A DNA stretch of 64,000 bases from Artemisia argyi (taxonomy: Eukaryota; Streptophyta; Magnoliopsida; Asterales; Asteraceae). This document shows, one piece after another, positions 26,300 through 53,028 of the stretch (positions are counted from its first letter, which is position 1; each line of letters opens with the position of its first letter). The position numbers and the translations under genes are program-made. The stretch lies in contig CM060680.1 in the NCBI GenBank assembly GCA_030686995.1, forward strand, positions 84,999,104 through 85,063,103, read 5' to 3'. The notes beneath the pieces are model-generated. The model was not told the DNA's origin. It saw nothing but the letters and a program-made list of their open reading frames with translations, and did not search any database.

Positions 26300-26680
26300 T
26301 TATGCGTCATCTTCGCGGTTGAGACTTTGGTATTTCTGAGTTATTCTTGCTTGTCTCTTGCGAATTACTTCGGCTCTAACCGGGTCAGTAACCGTGTTTG
26401 GATCGAGCATTAGCATCTGCATATCCTGCCACTCCAACGCCGCAGCTTCTTTCTCGAATGCCTTTTCCTCCCTCTTCCTCCGCGCCTCGTAACAAGCCGT
26501 TTGAGCGTCTTTTGCTTGATAATACTTTTCGGATAATTGTCCCGAAAAAGTACTCGTTTGACTCCCACCGGAACTCGCCGCACTCGACGTTTCCGTCGAC
26601 TTTTGTTTCTTTCCGGGTCGCCTGTTGTTTCTTTCGGGACGAGGTCGTTTGTCCGGACCTAATATATCCTCAAGACATGT
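26300..26680 (-). pseudogene. PIF-type ORF1 (NAM-associated domain-like), C-terminal part
   Basis: Reading the minus strand from 26680 to the stop at 26300-26302 gives about 126 residues without a stop: a basic stretch KRPRPERNNRRPGKKQK, a Ser/Thr-rich linker, then a charged helix (EARRKREEKAFEKEAAALEW) ending LNREDDA. This layout matches the C-terminal NAM-associated domain of proteins accompanying PIF/Harbinger elements and of GST-T3-like/NAM-like plant proteins; such proteins help bind DNA for the transposase. The N-terminal Myb/SANT-like half is missing because the LTR retrotransposon inserted at 26681. No start codon remains in the fragment. Confidence 0.7.
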
Positions 26681-29600
26681 TGTAACACCTAAAATCTAAG
26701 AACATGTGAAAAGACCAAATTGCCCTTACAAATTTGGAATTAAATTAAAAGCTTATTAAAGTACCAAATATAAATCCTAAACTCCTAACAATGCACAAGT
26801 TATGTATCCAAATAATTTTAACAACTTCATTTAACATTTATAAAAGTTGCAAAATTTCCAAAATACCCTCATAGGGCCGATTGACACAAAAGTTATTTAT
26901 ATTATGATTTATTTGATTTAAAATGAAAGATATCCTTGTAATTTAGGAAGATAATTATCACAATTATTCTCCCAACCAATAAATTCCGAAATTCTGGTCC
27001 TTCCCCCCCCCCCCCCCCCCCCTTATATCACACGGCATACCATATTAAAAGTCAACCCATATCATTTTCTCCCAAACCCTAATTTGCCGATCCAAAATAA
27101 AACACACAAGAAATTCCCACAGCCCCCATTCGACAACCCCATCATCCCTAAGCAATTTTCTGTGATCTAACAACATCCAAGAAGTCCTAGAAAAATACCC
27201 TTTCGAATTGTTGAAGCTTGGTACGATCGTGGTCTTGGTTTTCTTTTGTCGAGCCCTAATAACAAGGTAAATTCGTTTTGATTCATTCGACCTCCACAAA
27301 ATTCGTTTCTTATTTTTCCTGTGATACTTACATCATATAAGACCCACGAAAATTGGTTTCAAGGTTTGAAGATCATTGGTGAAGTCGTGGTGATTTTTGG
27401 ATCATTTGGCCTATACGCGTAGGTTATAAATCGTACAGCCCTCTCCACACGTTCAAGCCTTGGTTTGGTATTTTTCTCAGGTCCCTTACATCCTATAAAC
27501 ATCAAATAAAATGGTTGAATCGATCCATGCATGCTCTATATCATATTCATGAATTAAACCCTAAAAAAAACATGTGTAAATCGTAAAATACACCATGCCA
27601 TCCATAAGAATTCCAAATACAATTTATTTACACTTGTTATAATGTAATATGATCTGTAAAAATGTTGGAAGAATTATCATGGCCTAAAACATTGTGTTTC
27701 ATAATTATTTTGTTTTGATTAAATCGTATAAAGAGAAAAAGAAATAAAAGTCGTGTGCCCTAGGGTTTTGGTTTAGGGCTGGAAAAGGTGATAATTAATG
27801 ATATGTAATGATGAGTTAATGATTGGGAATCGATTAGAAGGATTAGGGTTTCTAATTCCTTTATTTTTGTATTATACGATTTGGCAAAAAGGTTTTGGGT
27901 GAGTTTTGCAAACTTTATAACTTAAGGGTTAATTCTGGAATTTAATTTGGGCTGTATACTATTCGACAAAAATATAAGATGAGGGTGTTAAGTGTAATTT
28001 TTGCATATAAATGGGTTAAAATGTGTTTTAAACCTAATTAGGGTTTGTTTTGAAAATAATTAAAAGAGAGGGACTAAAAATGTAATTTTCAGAAACTTGG
28101 AGCTGTTTTGAGTAATTAAAAGTATTCAAGGGGTTTTGTGCTAATTTGGTAAGTTAATGGCTTAATATGTAATTATTGATAATTAAAAGTTGAAATTGTA
28201 AATTAAAGGGTTAAATATGTAACTTTTATAACTTGAGGGACTTAAAGTGTAAATTATGAATACTTGAGGATTCATTCGTATAACATCTTAAAATAAGGGA
28301 TCATTATGTAAAATGGATAAGTTAAGGGTTTAAAGTGTAACTTTGAATACTAAAAGGTTTAAAGTGTAATTTTGGAAAGTAAAGGGTTAAAATGTAAAGT
28401 TATGAAACCCTAAGGACCAAATGTGTAAATATGTTAAAAGATACTTTGATTCCATTAATAATGATTCAACTTTCTAATTATGGAAACTTTCTAAAAGTGG
28501 AAACTTACTATTTATGAAAACCTGTTAAAAGTGGAAAGTCACTTTAAATGGAAAGTTACTAAAACTGGAAAGCCGACTAAAATGAGAAATCTGAATTGAA
28601 TAAGTTATTAATAATAAGCCGATCATTAATTCGTGTAGATTCGCTGAAGAAGGAGTTTTGCTTCCGACCTTTATGTTTTCTGTCATGTTTGCACTTGCGG
28701 TTTAAGGTATAGATATTCTGACCTTTCTCAAAAGGTTTCTCATGATCTCTTTCATATTCTGATCCGTTAGTTCCCGAATTGATGCCATTGCTATGATCCC
28801 CTTTACTTGAACCTTCTCTGTTGATCCCACTTGATATGACCTCCGTTATGAACCTATGCTATGAAAACCTTCTTAATGATACCATGGAAATGTTTTGAGA
28901 AGAACTGATTTGAAAAGATGTTTATAAATGATGCTAAATTTCTTTTTAAAAGAAAGGTTATTTAACTTTCATGAACCCTATATTTTGAAAGACCATTTTT
29001 ATGAAAACTGTTTTAAAAGATTATTTAAATTGGACTTTTAATAGAAACTTTTGAAACGGACTTTTGAACTGAACCATGAATTGATTTTTGAATATGAACC
29101 TTGACCTGATGAACTCTGAATGGACCTTGACTATTATTTCTGATATGATTTTGAGATGACTTTGAGATAAACCTTTGCTATATGACCTTTTGTATGACTT
29201 TGAGACCTGACTCTTAGTTTGATACCCGAGCCATTTCTGTTTTCCCTACCTATGGAGGTACCATAGGCATGTATGTGATGCACCACTGGCATGACTCATG
29301 TGTGGATGAGTGATTTCTCACGCCGTCCCTTTTTATGATTATTATTATGGCCATTATGACTTTGAGTATATGACTTTGAGATTGACTTTGAGTAAGGGGC
29401 GTATGGATTGCAATCCTAGATCTGATCTGTTTAGTGGATTTAACTATGACTTTGAGTATGACTTTGAGGTGACTGGTACTGTGTGCTATACATGCCTTTC
29501 ACAATTTCTGGGAGCTAGCTACTCTACTATTATGATACATGAGGACACCCCTCATATTATCTGGTTGCCTGAGAGGTATCCCCTCTGATTGTGTGATTAT

Positions 29601-30009
29601 GACTTTGAGATTATGATGTTGAGATTGACTTTGAGTTTCTGGGCTCGTGGTAGATGACTATCCTTTCTTCTTTCTATTCTATTACTCTTTTATCTATTCT
29701 TTATTCTATTTCTCTAATGCACTATATTTCAGTTCTGTTTTATTATCATTGCTTTGTATATGTATCTGTTCACTGGGCTTTTTAAGCTCAGCCGCATTTC
29801 CTTTTCCTGCGGCAGGTTTTAGTAGGAAGCTGGGTTATGAAGAGTGTACCCTTGGATTAGAAGACTTGATAGCAAATCTGGACTTGATAACCTGGTAGAT
29901 CCTAAATCTTATTTGAAACTTTTGTATTACTGTAATTGTATGCTTTATTATGATCTGATGTGAAACCATTGTTGTGATATCTTTACCCTTGTCGGGTTGG
30001 GGTGTTACA
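26681..30009 (+). mobile_element. LTR 1 of a large nonautonomous gypsy-type retrotransposon
   Basis: 3329 bp, starting tgtaacacctaaaatctaag and ending ggggtgttaca. It includes a run of 20 C (27003-27022), numerous degenerate units around gggtttaaagtgtaa (28000-28440) and repeated gactttgag (29090-29650). Identical open frames here and in LTR 2 are by-products. The flank to the left is catgt; no right-hand partner TSD exists because the element is truncated. Confidence 0.92.
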
Positions 30010-33000
30010 ATTATGGTATCAGAGACCAGGCTGCGATTCGTAATACCTTTACCCTTGACCTGTGAAGTTTGGACCCCTAAGTTTCCACTGTAGGCGCTCA
30101 TAAGACAACCTTTGAAACTTTACATTAGGATTCCCCATAGGAACCTAAGTTATTACCAGTGAGGAATGGGTAGACTAAGACATTTATGTAAGTATCATTT
30201 GCTTCCATATCACTCTGACCGTGCCTTTGCTCTTAGATAAGCCTTATAAGGACCTTTGTTTCAGAAGTTAGAAGTTTTGCAACTTAAGCTTAGTAACCAA
30301 GTACGTTTAGAATACCTCGAAAAGCTACCTGGATACCTTACACATTTAAGTTTCACCTTCAGATTTTGATCTCCGCCTCCGATTTGTTTGATAAGCTGTT
30401 TGACACCTTTTCGACCACATCGTAGGTCATTCAACCACAATGTGTTCGACACATTCTGTAAATTCATTACTTATGCTGGGTATGAATGTATCATCCGATA
30501 CTACTTAACTCTGTATGATCCATTATTACTCCTATGAGAATTTTGGTAATTATGAACCACGAATATGGGAAGTTTTGTTTCCTCTCTTTAAATGATGAAC
30601 CTTGTTCTGCCAACCGTTTCCTTTGGAAGGGTATGATGTAAATACTATCTCTATATGAATTTGTTAATTAAGCATGATGATGCTGATAACTGAGATTCTG
30701 TACCTCTCACAATTGACGATTATACGATATTCGTATTACCAATGATACACATCCTACCTGCTACTTATGCTAAGAAGCTAAACGAAATTCCCACACATTG
30801 AACTGTTCGTTTATCCATCCCAACATTTTGTTGAACCATGTACTTGACTCTGATATATGAACTCTCTGTATGATTTGACGACTGTATTCACTCTATGAAT
30901 CCTTTGACTTTGAGATGTCTGATTGTACGGTCTTTTGGACTGAATGGCTATTCGTGAAGATACCATAGACTACCATATCTGAAATGTGACCTTAAAAATC
31001 TGCTTCACTCTATTCCATTATGATGACTCTCTACATCTGCTAAAATTTCTGTCACTATGGAAACACCTACCCCAAACTCATGTGATTACCAAGTTGTCCT
31101 GAAAACCATTATTATCAACCCTTGGAAAGTTCTACTATTGGGAAATATTTTGTCATACGAAGATTTTCCGGTATTCTCTGATGAACCTTTTGGTACTCCT
31201 TCCTGCTTAGGAAGTAGAGTGGGCATTGAACTGATCTCAGTTGAAGAAACCATGGTGCCATAGAAGTTGAGAGATTGAAGGAGCTGATGGAATATGATTT
31301 TTAACCTTGGTGATTCTCTTTAGATGCTCTTGTTTGTTTATGAAGAAGAACGAGAGAAGTATGCGATGACGTATCAACTATCGTGAACTTAAACGTACCA
31401 CTATCACTAATCATTATCTGTTTCCGCGTATCAGTAATTAATTTGGTCTTCCTTTGAAACTCCGCGTCTGATTGCATCATTTTAGATTTGAAGGACTGAA
31501 GAAGCAACCACAAAAACTTCTAAGAAGGGGGTTAACTAACCGAGAGTAACCTTTGGGAAGTATTTCAGTTCCTGAAGAAGAAAGAAGGCGATGTGAAAAT
31601 TTCCTGAGATGATTTCTGAAGTTGCCTTTGCACTCGTTATAACATTTATGAACTTGAATGATGCCAATGGTGTTGGCTAGAATAATCATGTTTTTCGCGT
31701 GTTTTGGACAAATTGTCATAGTATGACATTGTGTTGTGTTCTAAAACGAAAGAAGAACATAGAGATTATTGGTGAGACGACCCTTTGTTCTGGAAGAGAA
31801 ATTTGATTGACGTTCAGAAAGCATAATAGACAACACTACCCTGTATAATGTAAAGACAGAGCTTCCACAAGAAGGACCAAGATCGAAGATCGTTATCGGA
31901 GTTAGAAACTTGGTGGAAGAGTCGTAGAAGATGGTTGCGACAAGCACTACCATGGAAGAAGCATACAAGAAGAAGTGAGGAACTGGGATAGTGCTCAATC
32001 ATACATCATGCAACACGTGAAGATTTCAGTTTGGGCACCAAGACAACCAGACCAAAGAAGACGAACCATTCAACACACAACCTGGAGTCGACAACAACAT
32101 CATGTACCTTAAAACCTGGAGCTATGTTAGAAGACCTGTCGAAGACACGCAGTCTTGTTTCTCTATTCATTTTAGTTGTACTAAGATAAATTGAGAGCAG
32201 AAGCAGACCTGCGGATGGAGGGATGCACAGTGATCGTGTCAGAGACTGCCGCTATGACGCCACAGTACCAAGAAGAGTTGCTGAAGGCTTGAGGAACCAG
32301 ACTCGAATTTTAAATTCTCTTAATCATGAGGTAAGACGGACAAGAATAAACAGACTACTCCAACTTGGAAGAAATTTTGAAATTTGTATTTGAGTGGACG
32401 GATTTTGAAGCGGACATTGTGTTTAGACGAGATGATTCTGTAAAGGATTGACGCTATTGATGACGTACCTTAATTTTGAATGACATTCTCGGATCTCCGT
32501 TACTCTTCGAGTAATTTTCGTTCTCTTAGTTATGTTGTTTGATTTTGGTGACCTCTGAGACTATAGGTGGACTAGGTGGATTTAAATAAGTTTGGGTGTT
32601 CACGACTTGAGATAAAGTATGATCATCATGAGGGCATATGTATATGATGCCAGTATTATGACGCCTGGCCAACGTGATAATACTTACATCATATAACGTG
32701 CACTTATGGTGGGCATGTGATATTTCGAGGAGTGCCTTAGAAGCTTTAGAATTCTGGCATCTGATCAAGATCATCTGAGTTTAGTGAGACTTTAGGTTCA
32801 TTCTACCTATACGTTTGATATGCTGTCCTTGTTATACGATTCGATACGTTGGACTCTCGACACGTGTTTTGCTGATCTTGCAAATTTCTGATAAGAATCT
32901 TAGGTTCCATTATGAAATTTCTGCCGTTGACGATATTTAACGATACGCTTTCTGTCCGTATACGATTCGCATTCGTGAAGTTGTTCATTATGATCTGCTA

Positions 33001-33469
33001 TGAGTAAAATATGTGATTGTGGAACTTGAGGAAATGAGACCTGTTTGTTTATGAGAATACCTTTGGAAAGTTATCTAAAAGCCGAGACTATCTGTGAAGC
33101 TGAAGAGTTAAACCTTATATCACCCCATGTTTGCTACGATTCAATGTACTCTCATCTGATTCGCCTAATCAATTCGATGTAAATCCTATGAATTTTTATA
33201 CCTCTTCCTGGAGAATTCGTTTATCATCCGTTATGTTTGGTACATTATCCTTTTGATTCAAATTCAGTATGATATGCCTTTCTGAGAAATCTGAAACTAT
33301 TTTGACAATAGTTACGAGTCATGAGAAACTAATTGGTCTGAAGATCTTTTGGAAGAACCTCCCCGAGCGTGAGAATGTTTGTAATGACCTTTTGCGGTTT
33401 ACTACGATTTCGTCTAACTTTGCGACTTCAAATTTCGAGGACGAAATTTTTTTTTAGAGGGGAAGAAGT
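30010..33469 (+). mobile_element. Internal region, decayed pol-derived, non-coding
   Basis: It begins 4 bp after LTR 1 with tggtatcagaga (30014-30025), a primer-binding site matching the initiator methionine tRNA 3' end. It ends in a polypurine region (agaggggaagaagt, about 33456-33469) after aatttcgaggacgaaattt. There is no long open frame. The stretch 31320-31440 has recognisable but heavily mutated reverse transcriptase sequence. The rest shows only scattered echoes of gypsy sequence. The element must therefore have been mobilised by another element's proteins. Confidence 0.85.
31320..31440 (+). pseudogene. Reverse transcriptase remnant
   Basis: Nucleotides such as actatcgtgaactt and gaagtatgcg line up with the stretch of gypsy reverse transcriptase seen intact at 1230-1320 in this window (CIDYR and RYPLPRI regions), but several small indels and stops break every frame. 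The same remnant is repeated at 38110-38230. Confidence 0.6.
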
Positions 33470-36400
33470 TGTAACACCTAAAATCTAAGAACATGTGAAA
33501 AGACCAAATTGCCCTTACAAATTTGGAATTAAATTAAAAGCTTATTAAAGTACCAAATATAAATCCTAAACTCCTAACAATGCACAAGTTATGTATCCAA
33601 ATAATTTTAACAACTTCATTTAACATTTATAAAAGTTGCAAAATTTCCAAAATACCCTCATAGGGCCGATTGACACAAAAGTTATTTATATTATGATTTA
33701 TTTGATTTAAAATGAAAGATATCCTTGTAATTTAGGAAGATAATTATCACAATTATTCTCCCAACCAATAAATTCCGAAATTCTGGTCCTTCCCCCCCCC
33801 CCCCCCCCCCCCTTATATCACACGGCATACCATATTAAAAGTCAACCCATATCATTTTCTCCCAAACCCTAATTTGCCGATCCAAAATAAAACACACAAG
33901 AAATTCCCACAGCCCCCATTCGACAACCCCATCATCCCTAAGCAATTTTCTGTGATCTAACAACATCCAAGAAGTCCTAGAAAAATACCCTTTCGAATTG
34001 TTGAAGCTTGGTACGATCGTGGTCTTGGTTTTCTTTTGTCGAGCCCTAATAACAAGGTAAATTCGTTTTGATTCATTCGACCTCCACAAAATTCGTTTCT
34101 TATTTTTCCTGTGATACTTACATCATATAAGACCCACGAAAATTGGTTTCAAGGTTTGAAGATCATTGGTGAAGTCGTGGTGATTTTTGGATCATTTGGC
34201 CTATACGCGTAGGTTATAAATCGTACAGCCCTCTCCACACGTTCAAGCCTTGGTTTGGTATTTTTCTCAGGTCCCTTACATCCTATAAACATCAAATAAA
34301 ATGGTTGAATCGATCCATGCATGCTCTATATCATATTCATGAATTAAACCCTAAAAAAAACATGTGTAAATCGTAAAATACACCATGCCATCCATAAGAA
34401 TTCCAAATACAATTTATTTACACTTGTTATAATGTAATATGATCTGTAAAAATGTTGGAAGAATTATCATGGCCTAAAACATTGTGTTTCATAATTATTT
34501 TGTTTTGATTAAATCGTATAAAGAGAAAAAGAAATAAAAGTCGTGTGCCCTAGGGTTTTGGTTTAGGGCTGGAAAAGGTGATAATTAATGATATGTAATG
34601 ATGAGTTAATGATTGGGAATCGATTAGAAGGATTAGGGTTTCTAATTCCTTTATTTTTGTATTATACGATTTGGCAAAAAGGTTTTGGGTGAGTTTTGCA
34701 AACTTTATAACTTAAGGGTTAATTCTGGAATTTAATTTGGGCTGTATACTATTCGACAAAAATATAAGATGAGGGTGTTAAGTGTAATTTTTGCATATAA
34801 ATGGGTTAAAATGTGTTTTAAACCTAATTAGGGTTTGTTTTGAAAATAATTAAAAGAGAGGGACTAAAAATGTAATTTTCAGAAACTTGGAGCTGTTTTG
34901 AGTAATTAAAAGTATTCAAGGGGTTTTGTGCTAATTTGGTAAGTTAATGGCTTAATATGTAATTATTGATAATTAAAAGTTGAAATTGTAAATTAAAGGG
35001 TTAAATATGTAACTTTTATAACTTGAGGGACTTAAAGTGTAAATTATGAATACTTGAGGATTCATTCGTATAACATCTTAAAATAAGGGATCATTATGTA
35101 AAATGGATAAGTTAAGGGTTTAAAGTGTAACTTTGAATACTAAAAGGTTTAAAGTGTAATTTTGGAAAGTAAAGGGTTAAAATGTAAAGTTATGAAACCC
35201 TAAGGACCAAATGTGTAAATATGTTAAAAGATACTTTGATTCCATTAATAATGATTCAACTTTCTAATTATGGAAACTTTCTAAAAGTGGAAACTTACTA
35301 TTTATGAAAACCTGTTAAAAGTGGAAAGTCACTTTAAATGGAAAGTTACTAAAACTGGAAAGCCGACTAAAATGAGAAATCTGAATTGAATAAGTTATTA
35401 ATAATAAGCCGATCATTAATTCGTGTAGATTCGCTGAAGAAGGAGTTTTGCTTCCGACCTTTATGTTTTCTGTCATGTTTGCACTTGCGGTTTAAGGTAC
35501 AGATATTCTGACCTTTCTCAAAAGGTTTCTCATGATCTCTTTCATATTCTGATCCGTTAGTTCCCGAATTGATGCCATTGCTATGATCCCCTTTACTTGA
35601 ACCTTCTCTGTTGATCCCACTTGATATGACCTCCGTTATGAACCTATGCTATGAAAACCTTCTTAATGATACCATGGAAATGTTTTGAGAAGAACTGATT
35701 TGAAAAGATGTTTATAAATGATGCTAAATTTCTTTTTAAAAGAAAGGTTATTTAACTTTCATGAACCCTATATTTTGAAAGACCATTTTTATGAAAACTG
35801 TTTTAAAAGATTATTTAAATTGGACTTTTAATAGAAACTTTTGAAACGGACTTTTGAACTGAACCATGAATTGATTTTTGAATATGAACCTTGACCTGAT
35901 GAACTCTGAATGGACCTTGACTATTATTTCTGATATGATTTTGAGATGACTTTGAGATAAACCTTTGCTATATGACCTTTTGTATGACTTTGAGACCTGA
36001 CTCTTAGTTTGATACCCGAGCCATTTCTGTTTTCCCTACCTATGGAGGTACCATAGGCATGTATGTGATGCACCACTGGCATGACTCATGTGTGGATGAG
36101 TGATTTCTCACGCCGTCCCTTTTTATGATTATTATTATGGCCATTATGACTTTGAGTATATGACTTTGAGATTGACTTTGAGTAAGGGGCGTATGGATTG
36201 CAATCCTAGATCTGATCTGTTTAGTGGATTTAACTATGACTTTGAGTATGACTTTGAGGTGACTGGTACTGTGTGCTATACATGCCTTTCACAATTTCTG
36301 GGAGCTAGCTACTCTACTATTATGATACATGAGGACACCCCTCATATTATCTGGTTGCCTGAGAGGTATCCCCTCTGATTGTGTGATTATGACTTTGAGA

Positions 36401-36799
36401 TTATGATGTTGAGATTGACTTTGAGTTTCTGGGCTCGTGGTAGATGACTATCCTTTCTTCTTTCTATTCTATTACTCTTTTATCTATTCTTTATTCTATT
36501 TCTCTAATGCACTATATTTCAGTTCTGTTTTATTATCATTGCTTTGTATATGTATCTGTTCACTGGGCTTTTTAAGCTCAGCCGCATTTCCTTTTCCTGC
36601 GGCAGGTTTTAGTAGGAAGCTGGGTTATGAAGAGTGTACCCTTGGATTAGAAGACTTGATAGCAAATCTGGACTTGATAACCTGGTAGATCCTAAATCTT
36701 ATTTGAAACTTTTGTATTACTGTAATTGTATGCTTTATTATGATCTGATGTGAAACCATTGTTGTGATATCTTTACCCTTGTCGGGTTGGGGTGTTACA
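33470..36799 (+). mobile_element. LTR 2 of the same retrotransposon
   Basis: 3330 bp, the same start and end as LTR 1. The differences I found are one extra C in the C-run (21 C instead of 20) and T to C at 35500 (T at 28710). Such near-identity implies a very recent event. Confidence 0.92.
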
Positions 36800-38419
36800 A
36801 TTATGGTATCAGAGACCAGGCTGCGATTCGTAATACCTTTACCCTTGACCTGTGAAGTTTGGACCCCTAAGTTTCCACTGTAGGCGCTCATAAGACAACC
36901 TTTGAAACTTTACATTAGGATTCCCCATAGGAACCTAAGTTATTACCAGTGAGGAATGGGTAGACTAAGACATTTATGTAAGTATCATTTGCTTCCATAT
37001 CACTCTGACCGTGCCTTTGCTCTTAGATAAGCCTTATAAGGACCTTTGTTTCAGAAGTTAGAAGTTTTGCAACTTAAGCTTAGTAACCAAGTACGTTTAG
37101 AATACCTCGAAAAGCTACCTGGATACCTTACACATTTAAGTTTCACCTTCAGATTTTGATCTCCGCCTCCGATTTGTTTGATAAGCTGTTTGACACCTTT
37201 TCGACCACATCGTAGGTCATTCAACCACAATGTGTTCGACACATTCTGTAAATTCATTACTTATGCTGGGTATGAATGTATCATCCGATACTACTTAACT
37301 CTGTATGATCCATTATTACTCCTATGAGAATTTTGGTAATTATGAACCACGAATATGGGAAGTTTTGTTTCCTCTCTTTAAATGATGAACCTTGTTCTGC
37401 CAACCGTTTCCTTTGGAAGGGTATGATGTAAATACTATCTCTATATGAATTTGTTAACTAAGCATGATGATGCTGATAACTGAGATTCTGTACCTCTCAC
37501 AATTGACGATTATACGATATTCGTATTACCAATGATACACATCCTACCTGCTACTTATGCTAAGAAGCTAAACGAAATTCCCACACATTGAACTGTTCGT
37601 TTATCCATCCCAACATTTTGTTGAACCATGTACTTGACTCTGATATATGAACTCTCTGTATGATTTGACGACTGTATTCACTCTATGAATCCTTTGACTT
37701 TGAGATGTCTGATTGTACGGTCTTTTGGACTGAATGGCTATTCGTGAAGATACCATAGACTACCATATCTGAAATGTGACCTTAAAAATCTGCTTCACTC
37801 TATTCCATTATGATGACTCTCTACATCTGCTAAAATTTCTGTCACTATGGAAACACCTACCCCAAACTCATGTGATTACCAAGTTGTCCTGAAAACCATT
37901 ATTATCAACCCTTGGAAAGTTCTACTATTGGGAAATATTTTGTCATACGAAGATTTTCCGGTATTCTCTGATGAACCTTTTGGTACTCCTTCCTGCTTAG
38001 GAAGTAGAGTGGGCATTGAACTGATCTCAGTTGAAGAAACCATGGTGCCATAGAAGTTGAGAGATTGAAGGAGCTGATGGAATATGATTTTTAACCTTGG
38101 TGATTCTCTTTAGATGCTCTTGTTTGTTTATGAAGAAGAACGAGAGAAGTATGCGATGACGTATCAACTATCGTGAACTTAAACGTACCACTATCACTAA
38201 TCATTATCTGTTTCCGCGTATCAGTAATTAATTTGGTCTTCCTTTGAAACTCCGCGTCTGATTGCATCATTTTAGATTTGAAGGACTGAAGAAGCAACCA
38301 CAAAAACTTCTAAGAAGGGGGTTAACTAACCGAGAGTAACCTTTGGGAAGTATTTCAGTTCCTGAAGAAGAAAGAAGGCGATGTGAAAATTTCCTGAGAT
38401 GATTTCTGAAGTTGCCTTT
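36800..38419 (+). mobile_element. Second internal region, 3' half missing
   Basis: Repeats the first internal region from its primer-binding site (36804-36815) up to gttgccttt, where it stops (equivalent of 31629) and joins PIF-element sequence. T to C at 37458 (T at 30668) is the only difference noticed. No polypurine tract or third LTR follows. Confidence 0.9.
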
Positions 38420-38603
38420 CCACTTCTTTCTCCGACGTTAACCTGCCACTTTGTCAGTTTTTTGGTTTGCCGTGGCCACGGGGAGGTGACCAGCAAATAG
38501 GAACGGCGAGGGGGATTTGGTGTAGCGGCGAGCTACGGCTCGCCGTTGATTGAGCCAGGTCGGACGACGAAGGGGACGGCGAGCCCTACACCTAATGCTC
38601 TTA

Positions 38604-38838
38604 TTAGATTCAATTAAACAATAAATATTACAAAACATTAAATAGAAAATAACTAACTTAACCCTAGCAACTAAACGGGCCGAACAAGTGGGCCAGGCCT
38701 ATAGCGTTATTAACTAACACAAATTACACGTTTATTCTTATTGTAGGAACTTGTTTTGGTGGATACACAACATAGTAAAATAGGCATGTCTCAGTACATT
38801 TTAAATCAGTGATCCGAAATAAAAACTGAACCAAAGGA
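38604..38838 (-). other. 3' flank of the ABCG gene
   Basis: Lies between the ABCG stop codon and the PIF-element terminus. It presumably contains the 3' UTR; AT-rich with possible AATAAA-like sites near 38620 on the minus strand. The transposon insertion lies only about 240 bp past the stop codon. Confidence 0.45.
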
Positions 38839-52052
<13,214 letters not shown>

Positions 52053-53026
52053 CTAAAAACATAAAAAAGAAGAATGCTGTAACCATATAAAAACATCCGC
52101 ACAATCCTTCACAAAATGACATGTAAAGCAATGACTGACTTAATCAGTGAGAAGAGAAAAAAACTGTAATAAAATCCATCAATAACTGTCTGACAAATCA
52201 TTTTGTAGAGGATTTTGTGGATGTTTTTTTAATGGCCGTAGCATTCCTTCATAAAAATTATGAATCAACATTAGTCCTTATAGACATATAGATACGAAGG
52301 ATGTATGGCGTATGGTGAATTTATTGACATGTAGATAATCTCACATGAATGTATTTTTATAAGTAAAAAATTGAACTTTGTGGTTCATTTATTTTATCTA
52401 AATAAGCCATGATTATTTTTTTCCTCATAAGCTTTTTAGTATTATTATATACCCTATTAACATTTGAGAATTTAGCATATATGTTTGTCATCTCATGTTG
52501 GACCTAATATTCTTTTTAAGTTCTTTCATATATTTTTAATTTACTAAGTTTTTATTTTGAAAATTTTTTTCTATAACTAACCACAACAGCTCTTGAAATT
52601 TCCACCAAATTAATCCGGAAAATAAAAGACTTTTCAAAATATATTTGTTCGTGTTTATTAGTGACAAATGATACAAAGGTGCAAAATGTTACGTGTTTGA
52701 GTATATGATACTCTATAAATAAGTATAATACTACAGTAATATTTTCTGTTAGTTTGCGCCACATGATTTATTTATTTATTATTTTTATTTTTTTTAAATT
52801 AGAGTTTTTTTCTTGTTTTTTTTTAAATTTATTTATAAACTCTTGTTTACTTATACTTTACATATATGTTGCACAACTATAATAGAAAAGGTTATAAAAG
52901 ATTGTTGACATAAAAGATGATAAAAAGGTAATTTTATAAAATGCATATTTATAGATTCATTTATTAGGATAATACAAATACTTTTATAAATGTGATATAT
53001 ATATATGCTCAAGACATAATAATATA
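52053..53026. other. Upstream of the first recognised ABCG exon; no exon found
   Basis: Searched on the minus strand for the conserved PDR N-terminal segment (acidic-aromatic region and the FL-K-R-R-D motif before the NBD). Nothing convincing found. A 60-bp stretch at about 52180-52215 is weakly reminiscent but has no workable frame. Confidence 0.5.
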
Positions 53027-53028
53027 TA

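Larger units (their letters stand above)
25924..38600 (-). mobile_element. PIF/Harbinger-like element split by an LTR retrotransposon
   Basis: Inverted termini gcgcattaggtgtag (25924) and ctacacctaatgctc (ending 38600). Flanking triplets gta (left) and tta (right) are compatible with a decayed 3-bp TSD. The element carries the 3' part of a minus-strand gene of the NAM-associated/ORF1 type found in PIF elements. No DDE transposase is visible. The retrotransposon occupies 26681-38419. A (A)n run sits at about 26246-26269, and gc-rich sequence with the hairpin ggcgagctacggctcgcc lies near 38525. Confidence 0.65.

Noticed and set aside
27045..29898. Several 68-95-codon frames repeated exactly at 33835-36688
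   Set aside because: They lie in the two LTRs of the tandem retroelement. Their identity reflects recent duplication, not coding constraint.
52180..52215. Candidate N-terminal PDR exon fragment
   Set aside because: The resemblance spans only a few residues. No donor site gives the phase needed for the exon at 52052, and a stop intervenes.
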